Positions 1 to 8,762 of a stretch of 64,000 nt of DNA are shown piece by piece. Source of the stretch: Cellulosimicrobium cellulans (GTDB lineage Bacteria > Actinomycetota > Actinomycetes > Actinomycetales > Cellulomonadaceae); the NCBI RefSeq assembly GCF_016921195.1, contig NZ_JAFGYF010000014.1, forward strand, positions 1 through 64,000, given 5' to 3'. Every line of letters starts with the position of its first letter. Positions within the stretch are counted from its first letter, which is position 1. Made by a program: the position numbers and the translations under genes. The notes below the pieces were generated by a model, which saw only the letters and a program-made list of their open reading frames with translations, was not told where the DNA came from and did no database searches.

Positions 1-186
1 GCCACGCTCGGCGGTGACGGTGTCGGTCCAGGTGGTCCCGCCGTCGACGGAGTAGAGCAGGTTGGACTGGGTCTGGTCACCGGTCGCAGGCGCGGCGATG
101 GCCATGGCGGACCCGGAGAGCGCGAGCCCTCCACACAGACCGGCGATCACGGCAGCGCGCGCCGTCCTTCGCAGTGTGGTTCTCAT
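1..186 (-). CDS. N-terminal part of a secreted protein (runs off left edge)
   Basis: Only the first 62 residues are in the window. The protein begins MRTTLRRTARAA, continues with a hydrophobic stretch and reaches a signal-peptidase-like site in AMAIAAPA (residues 27-34), so export through Sec is likely. The mature part contains LLYSVDGGTTWTD. An AGGAAGAG ribosome site lies just upstream of the ATG, which supports this start. It follows the exosortase/acyltransferase operon on the same strand after a gap of about 130 nt and may have its own promoter. The function is not recognised; a surface or cell-wall protein linked to that operon is a guess. Confidence 0.7.
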   Translation of the reverse strand, partial: MRTTLRRTARAAVIAGLCGGLALSGSAMAIAAPATGDQTQSNLLYSVDGGTTWTDTVTAERG

Positions 187-320
187 CGAGTTCTCTTCCT
201 GTCAGGCCGGGAGCACCTCGCCCCCGACGCCGTGCAACCACCGTCGGAGACGGAGGTCACACCAACAGACGGGATGCCGACCCGCCGGTGACGGGGTGAG
301 GCAGCGGGTGAGGCAGCGCG

Positions 321-2270
321 CTACGCGTCTCCGTCTCCCTGCTCTGCCGTCACCGCGTCGATCTCCGCCGCCACCCACGGTGCGATCCACGCCATGCCGG
401 CGCGCGTGAAGTGCACCGTGTCCAAGTACACGGCGTCGCCCTCGGGCGTCTCCTGGATGCAGGCATCATCACGACACACCTGCTCGTCGAGCTCGAGCAC
501 GTGGACGTCGGCATGGTCCTCGGCGAAAGCACGGAGCTGGGCCGTGTGACACTCCGCCCACGCCGGCGTCACGACGTTGGTGTGCCGGCGGGACGAGGTG
601 AAGAGCACCTGGCGACCGTCGCGCCCGGAGGTGAGGACCTCGTGCGCCGCCTCCAGCTGGCGGTCGTAGTGCGCGGCGTACTCCGCCGAGCACGCGTCCA
701 TCCACCGTCCGTCCAACTGCATGCGGGTCGCGTCCCAACCCAGGGTGACGACGACGACGTCGGGGTCGTGCTCGTCGACGGCCGCGGCCCACCGCGGCTC
801 CCACGGGTTGCAGCCCGCTCCGGGATCCTGGTCCACGTCGCTCTCCGCCGACCGGCTCGTGTCCTGACCGAAGATGCCGCACCCGTCGAACGCGGCGTCC
901 GTCACCGTGAACTGCCCGGGCGCGTACAGCACGAGCGCGTCCGCGACGTCGTGCCCGAGCGAGTCGCCCACGACAAGCACCCGGCGCGCGCCCTCGCCCT
1001 GCGTCGAGTCCACCAGTCTCGGCACCACCGCCACTCCACCGACCACCACCACGGCCAGAGCCGTGAACACCGTGACCCCCGCCCGGCTCCACCGGCGCAG
1101 ACGGGCAGGCTCGCCGATGATGTGGTGGAGGAACGCCGCGAGCACGATCGACAACGGGAGCCCGACGATCAGCAGCACGATGGGCCGCGGGTCGGGCAGA
1201 CTCTTCGAGAGCGCCCAGAGCACGGGGACGTGGACGAGGTACAACGAATAGGAGAACTTCCCGATGCCGACGAGCGGCGCCGCCCCGAGCGCACGCGCGA
1301 CCACGGTGTCCTCGCGCGTGAGGGACAGGACGAGCAGACCCACCAGGAGCGCGACGACCGTCAGCCCACCCGACGCGTAGAGCCACGGCTCCCGATAGCT
1401 CGGTGTGAGGACCGAGACGACGACGAGGGCCGTGAGCAGCACCGCGGAGAGCAGACCCCCACACCAAGAGGGGATCCGCCGGCGACGGGTCCGGACCCCG
1501 GCCGCGCGCCGCGCACCATCGGCGACGAGCGCCGCCACCACGGCACCGACGGCGAGCGCTGACCCGTGCGTGTGCGTGCCGAGATAGAGGGCGTCGGCGT
1601 TCGTCCCGTCGTACAGGAGCGCGGCGGCGAAGCCCGTCACCACCGCGAGGGCTCCGGCGAGCGTCCCGACGACGACGGGAACCCGACGCCGCGCGGGGAC
1701 CAGCAACAGGATCAGCACGAGGAGCGGGGGCCACACGAGGTAGAACTGCTCGGTGATCGACAGGGACCACATGTGCGCGAGGGGCCCGGGCACGCCTCCG
1801 GTCGCGTCCCAGTAGGCGTCACCGCGCAGGATCTGCTCCCAGTTGGCGACGTAGAGCAGCGAGGCGAGCCCTTGGCGCGCGAACACGTCTGCGTCCGTCG
1901 CGCGCCCGAGCTGGGCGACGGCGAGGGCCGACGCCCCGAGGACGACGAGCAGCGGCACGATGAGCCGCTTCGCGCGCCTGCGGTAGAAGGCACCAAGGCC
2001 GATCCGGCCGCGACGCGACCGCTCGCGCAGGAGCGTCAGCGTGATGAGGAACCCGGAGAGCACCATGAACACGTCGACGCCGAACAGCCCGGCCTCGTAC
2101 AGCCCGGTGTGGTAGACGACGACGGAGAGCACCGCGACGCCACGCAGCCCGTCGATGGCGCGGTAGTACGTCGACGCCAGCGGGACGTCGTCGTGATGCC
2201 CGGCACTCCTGCTCGGGACGACGTCGACCTCACCCGCAGGAGCGCCGACCATGCTTCGCGTGACCGTCAC
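321..2270 (-). CDS. Acyltransferase 3 family membrane protein with C-terminal SGNH domain (OafA-like)
   Basis: About 649 residues. The N-terminal half is a polytopic acyltransferase-3 domain: YYRAIDGLRGVAVLSVV opens the first membrane segment, GVDVFMVLSGFLIT follows, and HMWSLSITEQFYLVWP is the family's conserved stretch. The C-terminal third is an SGNH-hydrolase domain with VVGDSLGHD (GDS block) and DTVHFT (Asp/His block). Family members transfer acyl groups to surface glycans or lipids. The GTG start at 2270 overlaps the upstream stop as GTGA; an ATG six codons later is possible. As last gene of an exosortase/glycosyltransferase operon it probably decorates the same envelope polymer (inference). 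Confidence 0.85.
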   Translation of the reverse strand: MTVTRSMVGAPAGEVDVVPSRSAGHHDDVPLASTYYRAIDGLRGVAVLSVVVYHTGLYEAGLFGVDVFMVLSGFLITLTLLRERSRRGRIGLGAFYRRRAKRLIVPLLVVLGASALAVAQLGRATDADVFARQGLASLLYVANWEQILRGDAYWDATGGVPGPLAHMWSLSITEQFYLVWPPLLVLILLLVPARRRVPVVVGTLAGALAVVTGFAAALLYDGTNADALYLGTHTHGSALAVGAVVAALVADGARRAAGVRTRRRRIPSWCGGLLSAVLLTALVVVSVLTPSYREPWLYASGGLTVVALLVGLLVLSLTREDTVVARALGAAPLVGIGKFSYSLYLVHVPVLWALSKSLPDPRPIVLLIVGLPLSIVLAAFLHHIIGEPARLRRWSRAGVTVFTALAVVVVGGVAVVPRLVDSTQGEGARRVLVVGDSLGHDVADALVLYAPGQFTVTDAAFDGCGIFGQDTSRSAESDVDQDPGAGCNPWEPRWAAAVDEHDPDVVVVTLGWDATRMQLDGRWMDACSAEYAAHYDRQLEAAHEVLTSGRDGRQVLFTSSRRHTNVVTPAWAECHTAQLRAFAEDHADVHVLELDEQVCRDDACIQETPEGDAVYLDTVHFTRAGMAWIAPWVAAEIDAVTAEQGDGDA

Positions 2271-3952
2271 CGGCGCGCGCCGTCCGACCCGCGCCGTGCC
2301 GGGCTCTCCCGCAGTGCCGCGCTCGCCCCCGAGAGTGCGGTCGCACCGCGCGACGCCGCCCAGCGCAAGCCCGCGACGACAGGGGACGGACCGCTCGGGC
2401 GGGACGCCACCAGCAGCACCCCCGCAAGCAGCCCGCTCAGGACGGCGGGCACCACCGCCCGGTCGGGTGCGACGCCGACGCCGAACGCGACCGTGGCCGT
2501 CCCGAGCATGGACCCGGCGAGCAGGACGAGGGACGCCCGTGCGGCGCTCCGCGTCGACGCGACGGTGTTCGTGGACCGTGCGCGCCGGAGCCCCACCAGC
2601 GCGACGAGCGCCCAGCCGGCACCGAGGACGATGAGCCCTCCGCCCGCGAACCATCCCGTGACCGACGAGACCACCACGACACGGTTCTCCTGCGCCTTCG
2701 GCGGCATCTGCGAATCGACGGGGTAGGAACCGAGACCTGCCGGTCGAGGAGTGAGGTAGTCGCGCGCGGCGTCGTCCAGCGCGCCGACGGCCCGTCCAGG
2801 ATGGGCGAGGAGGAAGGACCACACGGTCGACGGCCTGAGCACGCCGGCGTTGGCCTCTCGCTCGTCGCTGCTCTCGAACGTCGTGGGCGACGTCGTCGCG
2901 AGGTCCACCGCGCCGGGCGTCAGCCCGGTGGAACGCAGCTCCGCGGACGCCGCCTCCGGATCGAGCAGACCGCGCTGCGTCAGCATCGCCCAGGTCTCCG
3001 CGACCCGTGCCCGCTCCGACTCTCCGGCGACGGCCCAGACGGCCGGTGCGACCAGTGCGAGGACGGCGGCCACGGCCACCCCGTGGTGCAAGAAGCGCGC
3101 CGCCCACCGTCGACGGTCAACGCGGCTCCCGCGTCGCCACCACACGATCGCCACGTAGATGGCCACCGGCACCGCCAGCACCGCGGTCGTCGACCGCGCC
3201 CCGGTGACCAGGGCTGACCCGAGCACGGCGACCACCAGCCCGACCCACGCCCGCGGACCCCGGGAGTCCACCAGGACGAGCCCGGCAGCGAGCAGGAGCA
3301 CGCCCAGCACCGCCGTCGACTCGGCGTAGAGCGACCCCGCGAACCCGACGAACGCCGCGTCAGCCACCACGAGCAGCAGACCCGTCGCGACGACCACCTG
3401 GCGGCGCACCGAGCCGCCGATCACGAGCAGGACGAGGGCGACGAGAAGGCCGCAGAGCGCCGCGTAGAGCAGCGAGACGAGCCGCAGGTCGACGACATCC
3501 TGGCCGAGGAGCCCGGCCACCCACCGGAACGCTCCCGCGAGCCACGTCACGCTGCTCGCGTGCGAGGGGCACCCCTCGCTCCCGGTGGCCACCTCGCCGA
3601 CGGACCAGCGCAGGATCGCGAAGTCGAAGAAGCGGGAGCCGCCCGCCGTCTCTGCCGTGAGCCCGGTCTGGCAGGCGTACCGGACGGCGCCACCGTCGTC
3701 GGCAAGCCCGATCGGGCCCGGCACGAGCGCGCGGACCGCGACGAGCAGCGACACGATCCCTCCGAGGAGGACCGCGAGGACCCGGGGGCGGGCGGCCTCG
3801 ACGCCGGGATCGGTGCGGACGTGCCGCCGTGAGCTCTCTGTGGTCGGGTCGGTGCTGCGTGCCTCGTCAGGCTCGATGAGGCTCCAGGTCGTCGTCATGC
3901 CCCGACTGACGGAGCGCCCGGCCGGACGTGACGGGCGGTCCTGCTCGGGCAT
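2267..3952 (-). CDS. Polytopic membrane protein of the exosortase/glycosyltransferase operon
   Basis: About 561 residues with roughly ten hydrophobic segments and a large extracellular-looking loop (around residues 300-400) that includes LTPRPAGLGSYPVDSQMPPK. The layout is that of glycosyltransferase-C or polymerase-type integral membrane proteins, but no catalytic motif was identified. It starts 9 nt after the glycosyltransferase stop and overlaps the acyltransferase start by 4 nt, so the four genes are almost certainly co-transcribed. Firmicute exosortase-G loci are known to pair an exosortase, a family 2 glycosyltransferase and a large membrane protein; that match is by gene order only. 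An internal ATG at 3898 is an alternative start. Confidence 0.7.
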   Translation of the reverse strand: MPEQDRPSRPAGRSVSRGMTTTWSLIEPDEARSTDPTTESSRRHVRTDPGVEAARPRVLAVLLGGIVSLLVAVRALVPGPIGLADDGGAVRYACQTGLTAETAGGSRFFDFAILRWSVGEVATGSEGCPSHASSVTWLAGAFRWVAGLLGQDVVDLRLVSLLYAALCGLLVALVLLVIGGSVRRQVVVATGLLLVVADAAFVGFAGSLYAESTAVLGVLLLAAGLVLVDSRGPRAWVGLVVAVLGSALVTGARSTTAVLAVPVAIYVAIVWWRRGSRVDRRRWAARFLHHGVAVAAVLALVAPAVWAVAGESERARVAETWAMLTQRGLLDPEAASAELRSTGLTPGAVDLATTSPTTFESSDEREANAGVLRPSTVWSFLLAHPGRAVGALDDAARDYLTPRPAGLGSYPVDSQMPPKAQENRVVVVSSVTGWFAGGGLIVLGAGWALVALVGLRRARSTNTVASTRSAARASLVLLAGSMLGTATVAFGVGVAPDRAVVPAVLSGLLAGVLLVASRPSGPSPVVAGLRWAASRGATALSGASAALRESPARRGSDGARR

Positions 3953-3961
3953 GCCAGGCGT

Positions 3962-5311
3962 TCAGCCCGCGGTCGCGACGACGGGCTGAGGGCTCGGCCC
4001 GTCGACGGCGGCTGCACCTTCGCGCACGCGGGCGGTCTTGTCCCAGGACGTCTCGCCACGCAGGATGCGGGCCAACGCCTTCCAGACGCACGCGAACGAC
4101 AGGTAGTTCATGAGGATGAACGAGTTGCCCATGAGCAGGCTCTTGAGCACTCCCCACCGCTTGTCCCGCCGGTAGTACACCCATCCCGTCGCGAGAGCCG
4201 GCAGGAAGGCGAAGAGGTAGAACACCGTCGCCAGCACGATCACCGCGATACTGTCACCGCCCGCGACGACGGCGATCTGGTCCCAGTTCAGCCCGAGCAT
4301 GAGGAGGCAGTAGTGGAAGAGGATCGACCACGGGAGGTCGAGCACCCACGGGACCAGGCAGTACGACGTGAGCTCGAGCGCCTTCGCGTTGCTCAGGTCA
4401 CGGGCGCGCCAGATCTCCGGGACACGTTTGATCGCCATCATGTGCCCCTGGTACCAGCGGGTCCGCTGCTTGACGAGCAGGGGGAGCTTCTCCACCGCCT
4501 GCTGGTCGACCGAGGCGTGCGGCGTGGTCTGCAGCTCCCACCCCTTCAGTGCGAGCGTGATCGCGAGATCGAGGTCCTCGGTGAGCGAGGCGGACCACGG
4601 CCTCTCGCCCGCGTCGTCCAACGCCGACAACCGTGCGAACTGCCCGTTGCCGCCGAGGCTGACGGTGCCCGTCGCCTGGCGCCCGAACTGCGTAACCGCG
4701 GCGATACCCCAGAACTGGTAGTCCTGGTACCGGGTGAGGAAGGAACCCCGGTTGCGGATGCGCACCTGGAGCTGCACCCCCCCGACGTTCTCGTCCTCGA
4801 ACAGCGGCAGGACATGGTCGAGAGCGTGGTCCGAGAGCCGCCCGTCAGCGTCCATGACGCAGACGACGACCTTCCCGGGGTCCAGGCCCCGCGCCGCCAC
4901 GTCCTCGCGCACCCATGCGATCCCGTTGTTCAGCGCCTCGCCCTTGCCCTTGCGCGCCTCCGGGAGCACGCGTCGCAGGACTCGGACCCGATCTCCCCCG
5001 GCCTCCTCGGCGCAGCGGGCCGTGTCGTCGTCGGAGCCGTCGTCGATGACAAGGGTGGTCGTGCCGTCCAGGAGCGTCAACGCCGAGACGGTCTGCCCGA
5101 TCACCGCGTCCTCGTTGAGGCAGGGGACGAGGAAGTAGACATCGAGGTGCTCGTGCGCCCGCGAGTCGCGCGACCCGTAGGTCGCCTGGCCCTGCACCCC
5201 GAGGCTCGCCCGCACGCGGCGCAGCTGCACGAGTCCCGAGCCCATCAGCAGGATGAAGTAGACCATCGAGATGCTGATGACGACCCGCGCGAGGATGTCG
5301 AGCACGACCAT
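3962..5311 (-). CDS. Family 2 glycosyltransferase, processive, membrane-bound (exosortase-associated type)
   Basis: 449 residues. One N-terminal membrane segment precedes a GT2 domain with LVPCLNEDAVIG, an IDDGSDD block (D90-D91), MDADG (D154/D156), TEDLDLA (E245-D246) and KQRTRWYQGH (Q282xxRW). These are the D, DxD, ED and QxxRW signatures of processive inverting enzymes such as cellulose, hyaluronan or PNAG synthases. Three or four C-terminal membrane segments follow. The ATG at 5311 overlaps the exosortase stop as TGATG, which fixes the start although the frame stays open upstream. It probably builds or extends a surface glycan from a cytosolic nucleotide sugar; the sugar cannot be told from sequence. 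Confidence 0.88.
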   Translation of the reverse strand: MVVLDILARVVISISMVYFILLMGSGLVQLRRVRASLGVQGQATYGSRDSRAHEHLDVYFLVPCLNEDAVIGQTVSALTLLDGTTTLVIDDGSDDDTARCAEEAGGDRVRVLRRVLPEARKGKGEALNNGIAWVREDVAARGLDPGKVVVCVMDADGRLSDHALDHVLPLFEDENVGGVQLQVRIRNRGSFLTRYQDYQFWGIAAVTQFGRQATGTVSLGGNGQFARLSALDDAGERPWSASLTEDLDLAITLALKGWELQTTPHASVDQQAVEKLPLLVKQRTRWYQGHMMAIKRVPEIWRARDLSNAKALELTSYCLVPWVLDLPWSILFHYCLLMLGLNWDQIAVVAGGDSIAVIVLATVFYLFAFLPALATGWVYYRRDKRWGVLKSLLMGNSFILMNYLSFACVWKALARILRGETSWDKTARVREGAAAVDGPSPQPVVATAG

Positions 5312-5913
5312 CACGGCTGCGCACCCTGCGCCCCGCGCGTCCTGCGACCGCGCCGACCGAAGAACCCAAGCCGGAAGAAGAGCACCAGCGCGACGGTGAG
5401 TCCGCCGAGCATGAGCGCCGAACCGAGCGTGTCGTGCACCCATTGGAACACCTCAGCCCCCCAGCGGACGATCGAGAGCACCATCACCTCGACACGCACG
5501 ACGTTCAACAGCTCGAGGAAGACCCCCGCCCCCAGGGTCGCGAGCACAATCCTGACGACGCTCGAACGCCCTGTAGCAAGCACGAACGCCGCGATGAGAG
5601 CGAGCGGGACCAGGAAGTACAACGCGCTGCAGTCGGGGGTGATGCGCAGCGCGAACCACGTGCCGTCGTCACCCGCGACCCGTTCGAACGCAAGGACGGG
5701 CTCGTACGTCATGACCCGCACCTCGCGCGCAAAGACGAGGCCGGTGACCTCGCCCGCGAGTTGCGCCTCGAGCTGGCGGAACGCCTGCGCATGCAGGATC
5801 ACCACCACCGAACCGACGACGAGCGCCGCGGCGAGCGTCCACCGCATCACCCGGTCGAAGACACGCGAGACGCTCCCCGGCACGAGCGGTACGGTCGCCT
5901 CCGCGGCGCTCAC
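5311..5913 (-). CDS. Exosortase/archaeosortase family protein (possibly XrtG-like)
   Basis: 200 residues and about five membrane segments. The exosortase catalytic residues appear in order and spacing: Cys95 in ITPDCSALYF, Arg140 in LNVVRVEV and His160 in FQWVHDTLGS. Exosortases are membrane cysteine transpeptidases that process C-terminal sorting signals. The GTG start lies 3 nt after the stop of the 61-residue gene and the stop overlaps the glycosyltransferase start. The pairing with a GT2 enzyme and a large membrane protein resembles exosortase G loci of Firmicutes. The family call is well supported by the motifs; the subfamily is inference. Confidence 0.8.
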   Translation of the reverse strand: MSAAEATVPLVPGSVSRVFDRVMRWTLAAALVVGSVVVILHAQAFRQLEAQLAGEVTGLVFAREVRVMTYEPVLAFERVAGDDGTWFALRITPDCSALYFLVPLALIAAFVLATGRSSVVRIVLATLGAGVFLELLNVVRVEVMVLSIVRWGAEVFQWVHDTLGSALMLGGLTVALVLFFRLGFFGRRGRRTRGAQGAQP

Positions 5914-5916
5914 GGG

Positions 5917-6102
5917 TCAGGCCTCGACCCCTGCGACTGCCTCACGTCGGCGGCGCGAGGTCCGCAGCAGCAGCATGCCTCCCACCAGAAGCGCCATGGC
6001 GAGCGCGACGTAGGCGAACGTCGTGGCACCCGTCACTGCGAGCGCACCGGCGCCAGCGGTGGCCCCGCTGATCCCGGTGGTGATTCCAGGCGTGTTGTAC
6101 AT
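5917..6102 (-). CDS. 61-residue peptide with sorting-signal layout, candidate exosortase substrate
   Basis: A short Gly/Ala/Thr-rich head (MYNTPGITTGISGATAG) is followed by LAVTG, one hydrophobic segment and a basic tail (RTSRRRREA). That tripartite layout is what LPXTG and PEP-CTERM-like sorting signals use, yet here almost the whole protein is the signal. There is no N-terminal signal peptide. A GGAAGGG ribosome site precedes the ATG. It is the first gene of the operon, 3 nt before the exosortase. It could be the cognate target or a small membrane partner; the sequence does not decide. Confidence 0.65.
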   Translation of the reverse strand: MYNTPGITTGISGATAGAGALAVTGATTFAYVALAMALLVGGMLLLRTSRRRREAVAGVEA

Positions 6103-6222
6103 GGACTGCCCTTCCGTCGAGCCGGGCGAGATGCCCTGCGCGGATTCGTGTCACGGCAGGCGCAGAGCCCGTCGCTCGCAGGTACAGACGGTCCGCCGCG
6201 AAACCCGGTGATGGGGAGTTAC

Positions 6223-6238
6223 TGTGATGTGCATCACA
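6223..6238. promoter_or_regulatory. CRP/GlxR-type operator in a divergent promoter
   Basis: TGTGATGTGCATCACA has both perfect half-sites of the cAMP-receptor consensus TGTGA-N6-TCACA. It lies between the exosortase operon (start 6102, minus strand) and a small membrane-protein gene (start 6274, plus strand), its centre about 130 nt and 43 nt from the two start codons. Actinobacterial CRP/GlxR proteins recognise this motif, so cAMP-linked control of one or both transcripts is likely (inference). Confidence 0.75.
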
Positions 6239-6273
6239 CAAGGGCCGCCAGTCTCAGCCTCGTCTGTCTAGGC

Positions 6274-6567
6274 ATGGCCGAGAAGAGCTCAACAGGTGAA
6301 CCAACAGCTCCCTCGCGAGAGATCGTCGCCCCCTGGTCGTGGGGCAGTGGCCCACGAACCTTCGCACCACCCACCCACGTAGTGCTGCGCGCCATCCGCA
6401 CCGGCGACTACGAGGAGCTGCGCACCTGGGACGCACCGGTCGTGACATGGAAGCCTCCGACGCCTCGGCGCCAGCGGCGGACCGCACGCCTCCTCGCCGC
6501 GCTCAGCGTGTGCTGTGTCCTCGGTGGTCTGCTCGTTCTGGTCCTGCTCGTCGTCACAGCCTGGTAG
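6274..6567 (+). CDS. Small single-span membrane protein
   Basis: 97 residues. The N-terminal two thirds are soluble and Pro/Thr-rich with a TWDAPVVTWKPPTPRRQRR stretch. One membrane segment near the C-terminus (LLAALSVCCVLGGLLVLVLL) is preceded by a basic cluster, giving a likely N-in topology. There is no good ribosome site, so the message may be leaderless. The CRP-type site lies about 40 nt upstream. No family was recognised. Confidence 0.5.
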   Translation: MAEKSSTGEPTAPSREIVAPWSWGSGPRTFAPPTHVVLRAIRTGDYEELRTWDAPVVTWKPPTPRRQRRTARLLAALSVCCVLGGLLVLVLLVVTAW

Positions 6568-6633
6568 GCCGGCCTCTGTCGGGCGCAACGACATCACGCC
6601 AGGCGTAGGCCGGTTCTGGGCTGCCGCACTGGT

Positions 6634-7410
6634 CTACCCATCGAGCAGCCTCCGCACGAGCCGTCCGAGCCCACGCGAGTCGTCCGGGAGAGCCTCGACG
6701 CTGACACGGACAGGTGCCGGCAACGGGCCCGACGGCCGGTCCGTCCATCGTGCGAGCTCCTCGCGCACTCTGGTGGCCACGGCGGTCTGGATGGCGCCCA
6801 AGCCCTCCTGAGGAAGCCGCCAGGCGACGACGAGGGCGACACCGTCGACGTAGCACGTGGGCGAGGACGGGGGGAACACCCGTCGCAGCGACTCGCCGAG
6901 GGCGAGGTCGCGCTCCCATCTATCGAAGGGGCTGGACGGTCCGGCGCGGCCGTCGACCACCACGACGATCGGCACGTCGCCCGCCCGACCATGGCGATAG
7001 GAGGTGACGACCGCACCGCAACCGCTCAGGAAGTCGTCCACCGTCCCAAGACCGCTCAAGCTCGCATGGGGCGTCGCCCCGACCAGCATGCCCGACGTCC
7101 GCTCCCAGCCGTCAGCGAGAGCCGCGCCGACGGGCCCGGGAAGACCCACGCCGTGCAGGGAGTACAGGACCGCCAGGTCCCGGATGCCGTCGGCGATACC
7201 GACCCCCGCGTTCGCGCGCGCAATGCCGAGCATCCGCGCGGGCTCGGAGACATCCCGACCCTCCAAGTGGGCAGCCGCCGTGTACACGACCGCAGGAACC
7301 GCCCAATTCGCCAGCGCGCTCCAGCCTGCAGCGAGCGTCGCCGAATGCCACCGCTCACACAGTTCGTCGAGCGGCGTCCCTCCCCCTGTTCCCGTCGTGT
7401 TCGTTCTCAT
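6634..7410 (-). CDS. Hypothetical soluble protein
   Basis: About 258 residues from the ATG at 7410; an in-frame start at 7464 would add 18 residues. It has no membrane segment or signal peptide. The middle is Ala-rich and helical (WSALANWAVPAVVYTAAAHL), and the C-terminal half alternates beta-like strands and helices (GDVPIVVVVDGRAG, YVDGVALVVAWRLP). The end, VRVSVEALPDDSRGLGRLV, recalls the last strand and helix of cyclase-like or GGDEF-type folds, but no GGDEF motif is present, so no function is claimed. It is a lone gene, transcribed divergently from the corA remnant. Confidence 0.55.
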   Translation of the reverse strand: MRTNTTGTGGGTPLDELCERWHSATLAAGWSALANWAVPAVVYTAAAHLEGRDVSEPARMLGIARANAGVGIADGIRDLAVLYSLHGVGLPGPVGAALADGWERTSGMLVGATPHASLSGLGTVDDFLSGCGAVVTSYRHGRAGDVPIVVVVDGRAGPSSPFDRWERDLALGESLRRVFPPSSPTCYVDGVALVVAWRLPQEGLGAIQTAVATRVREELARWTDRPSGPLPAPVRVSVEALPDDSRGLGRLVRRLLDG

Positions 7411-7705
7411 CGTGGAAAGGGACGCCCGAGACGCGGAATCATGACGGATCCACGACCACAACAATGCGACTCACCCGCCGAAGCACCCTCTGCCGGCACC
7501 ACACGATCCTGTCCGACAACTTGGCGCCGACGGTTCAGGAGGATCGGTGCGCGGTGCCCGGCGCGGCTCAGTACAGAAGATCCCGGCGCGTGTGGTTCGC
7601 TGGTGCGTGTGCGTTCACCCGATAGCGTACTGGGGTGGAATCTCTTGGTATCCCTTCCGAGGTTTCCGTTACCTCTGGCGGCATATTCACGGACGGATCT
7701 GCCCG

Positions 7706-8707
7706 ATGGCACTGATCGACAACGGCGTCTACGTCGCCGGTCGACGCGTCGAGACTCCGGCCAGCCTCGATGAGACGTATGAGTTGATGCGGAAGCACGG
7801 CGGGCTCGCCTGGATCGGCCTGTATCGCCCGAGCGAGCACGAGCTCGAGTCCGTCGCCGCCGAGTTTGACTTGCACCCGCTCGCCGTGGAAGACGCGCTC
7901 ACGGGGCACCAACGCTCGAAAGTCGAGCGCTACGGCGACACGCTGTTCGTGGTGCTGCGCCCTGCCCACTACCGCGATGTCGAGGAGTCCGTCGAGTTCG
8001 GCGAACTGCACGTGTTCGTCGGCCCCGACTTCGTGATGACCATCCGCCACGCGGAGTCCGCCGACCTGGGCGCTGTCCGCCGACGCATGGAACATAACCC
8101 GGAACTGCTCGCCATGGGCCCCGAAGCGTGTTGTATGCCGTGCTCGATGAGGTCGTCGACGAGTACGAGCCCGTTGTCGCGGGCTTGGAGAACGACATCG
8201 ACGAGATCGAGGATCAGCTGTTCGGCGACAGCGACGATGACGCGCTGTCCCGACGCATCTATGAGCTCTCGCGGGAGGTCATCCACTTTCAGCGCGCGGT
8301 CAAGCCACTGGCTGGCATCCTCGAGTTCTTGCAGCGCGGCTCCGTGAAATACAGCGTGGACCTTGAGCTGCAACGGTCCTTACGTGACGTGCTCGACCAT
8401 GCGATCCGCATCGATGACCGAATCGCATCGTTTCGAGCGATTCTCGACAACGCGCTCGCCGTCCACTCCGCGCTAGTCTCCCGCCGCCACACCGAGGCCC
8501 AGCCTTGCCCAGAACGACGAGATCAAGAAGATCTCCTCCTGGGCGGCCATCATCTTCGCTCCGACCCTGGTGGGCACCGTGTACGGCATGAACTTCGATG
8601 TCATGCCCGAACTCGGCTGGCCACTGGGGTCCCCCTTCTCCCTCGGCCTGATGCTGCTGTTCGCGCTCACTCTCTACGTGATCTTCAAAGTCAAGAAGTG
8701 GCTCTAG
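7706..8707 (+). pseudogene. corA: CorA-type Mg2+/Co2+ channel gene with two compensating single-base indels
   Basis: Three segments in frames 2, 1 and 2 join into a full-length CorA. The first, from MALIDNGVYVAGRR to the residues before 8126, is the cytosolic domain. The second (8128 to about 8498) is the long helix with LDEVVDEYEPVV. The third holds the two membrane helices and the signature YGMNF, ending KVKKWL at 8707. A G appears lost near 8126 (GCG-TG where GCGGTG fits) and a C gained near 8499 (GCCC for GCC). Both fall in short homopolymers, so either real decay or sequencing error is possible. As read, only truncated products could be made. Confidence 0.85.
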
Positions 8708-8762
8708 TCAGTTGCCAGTACGTCAGCAGCTCCCCAGTGGCGAGACGTCCAGCCACGCCGGA

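Noticed and set aside
295-318. Direct repeat GGGTGAGGCAGC, two copies
   Set aside because: Two short copies just past the acyltransferase stop, without any further structure; likely replication slippage.
2271-3107. N-terminal extension of the acyltransferase frame
   Set aside because: The extra 280 codons are Arg-rich shadow of the upstream membrane-protein gene; the GTGA overlap at 2270 gives the proper start.
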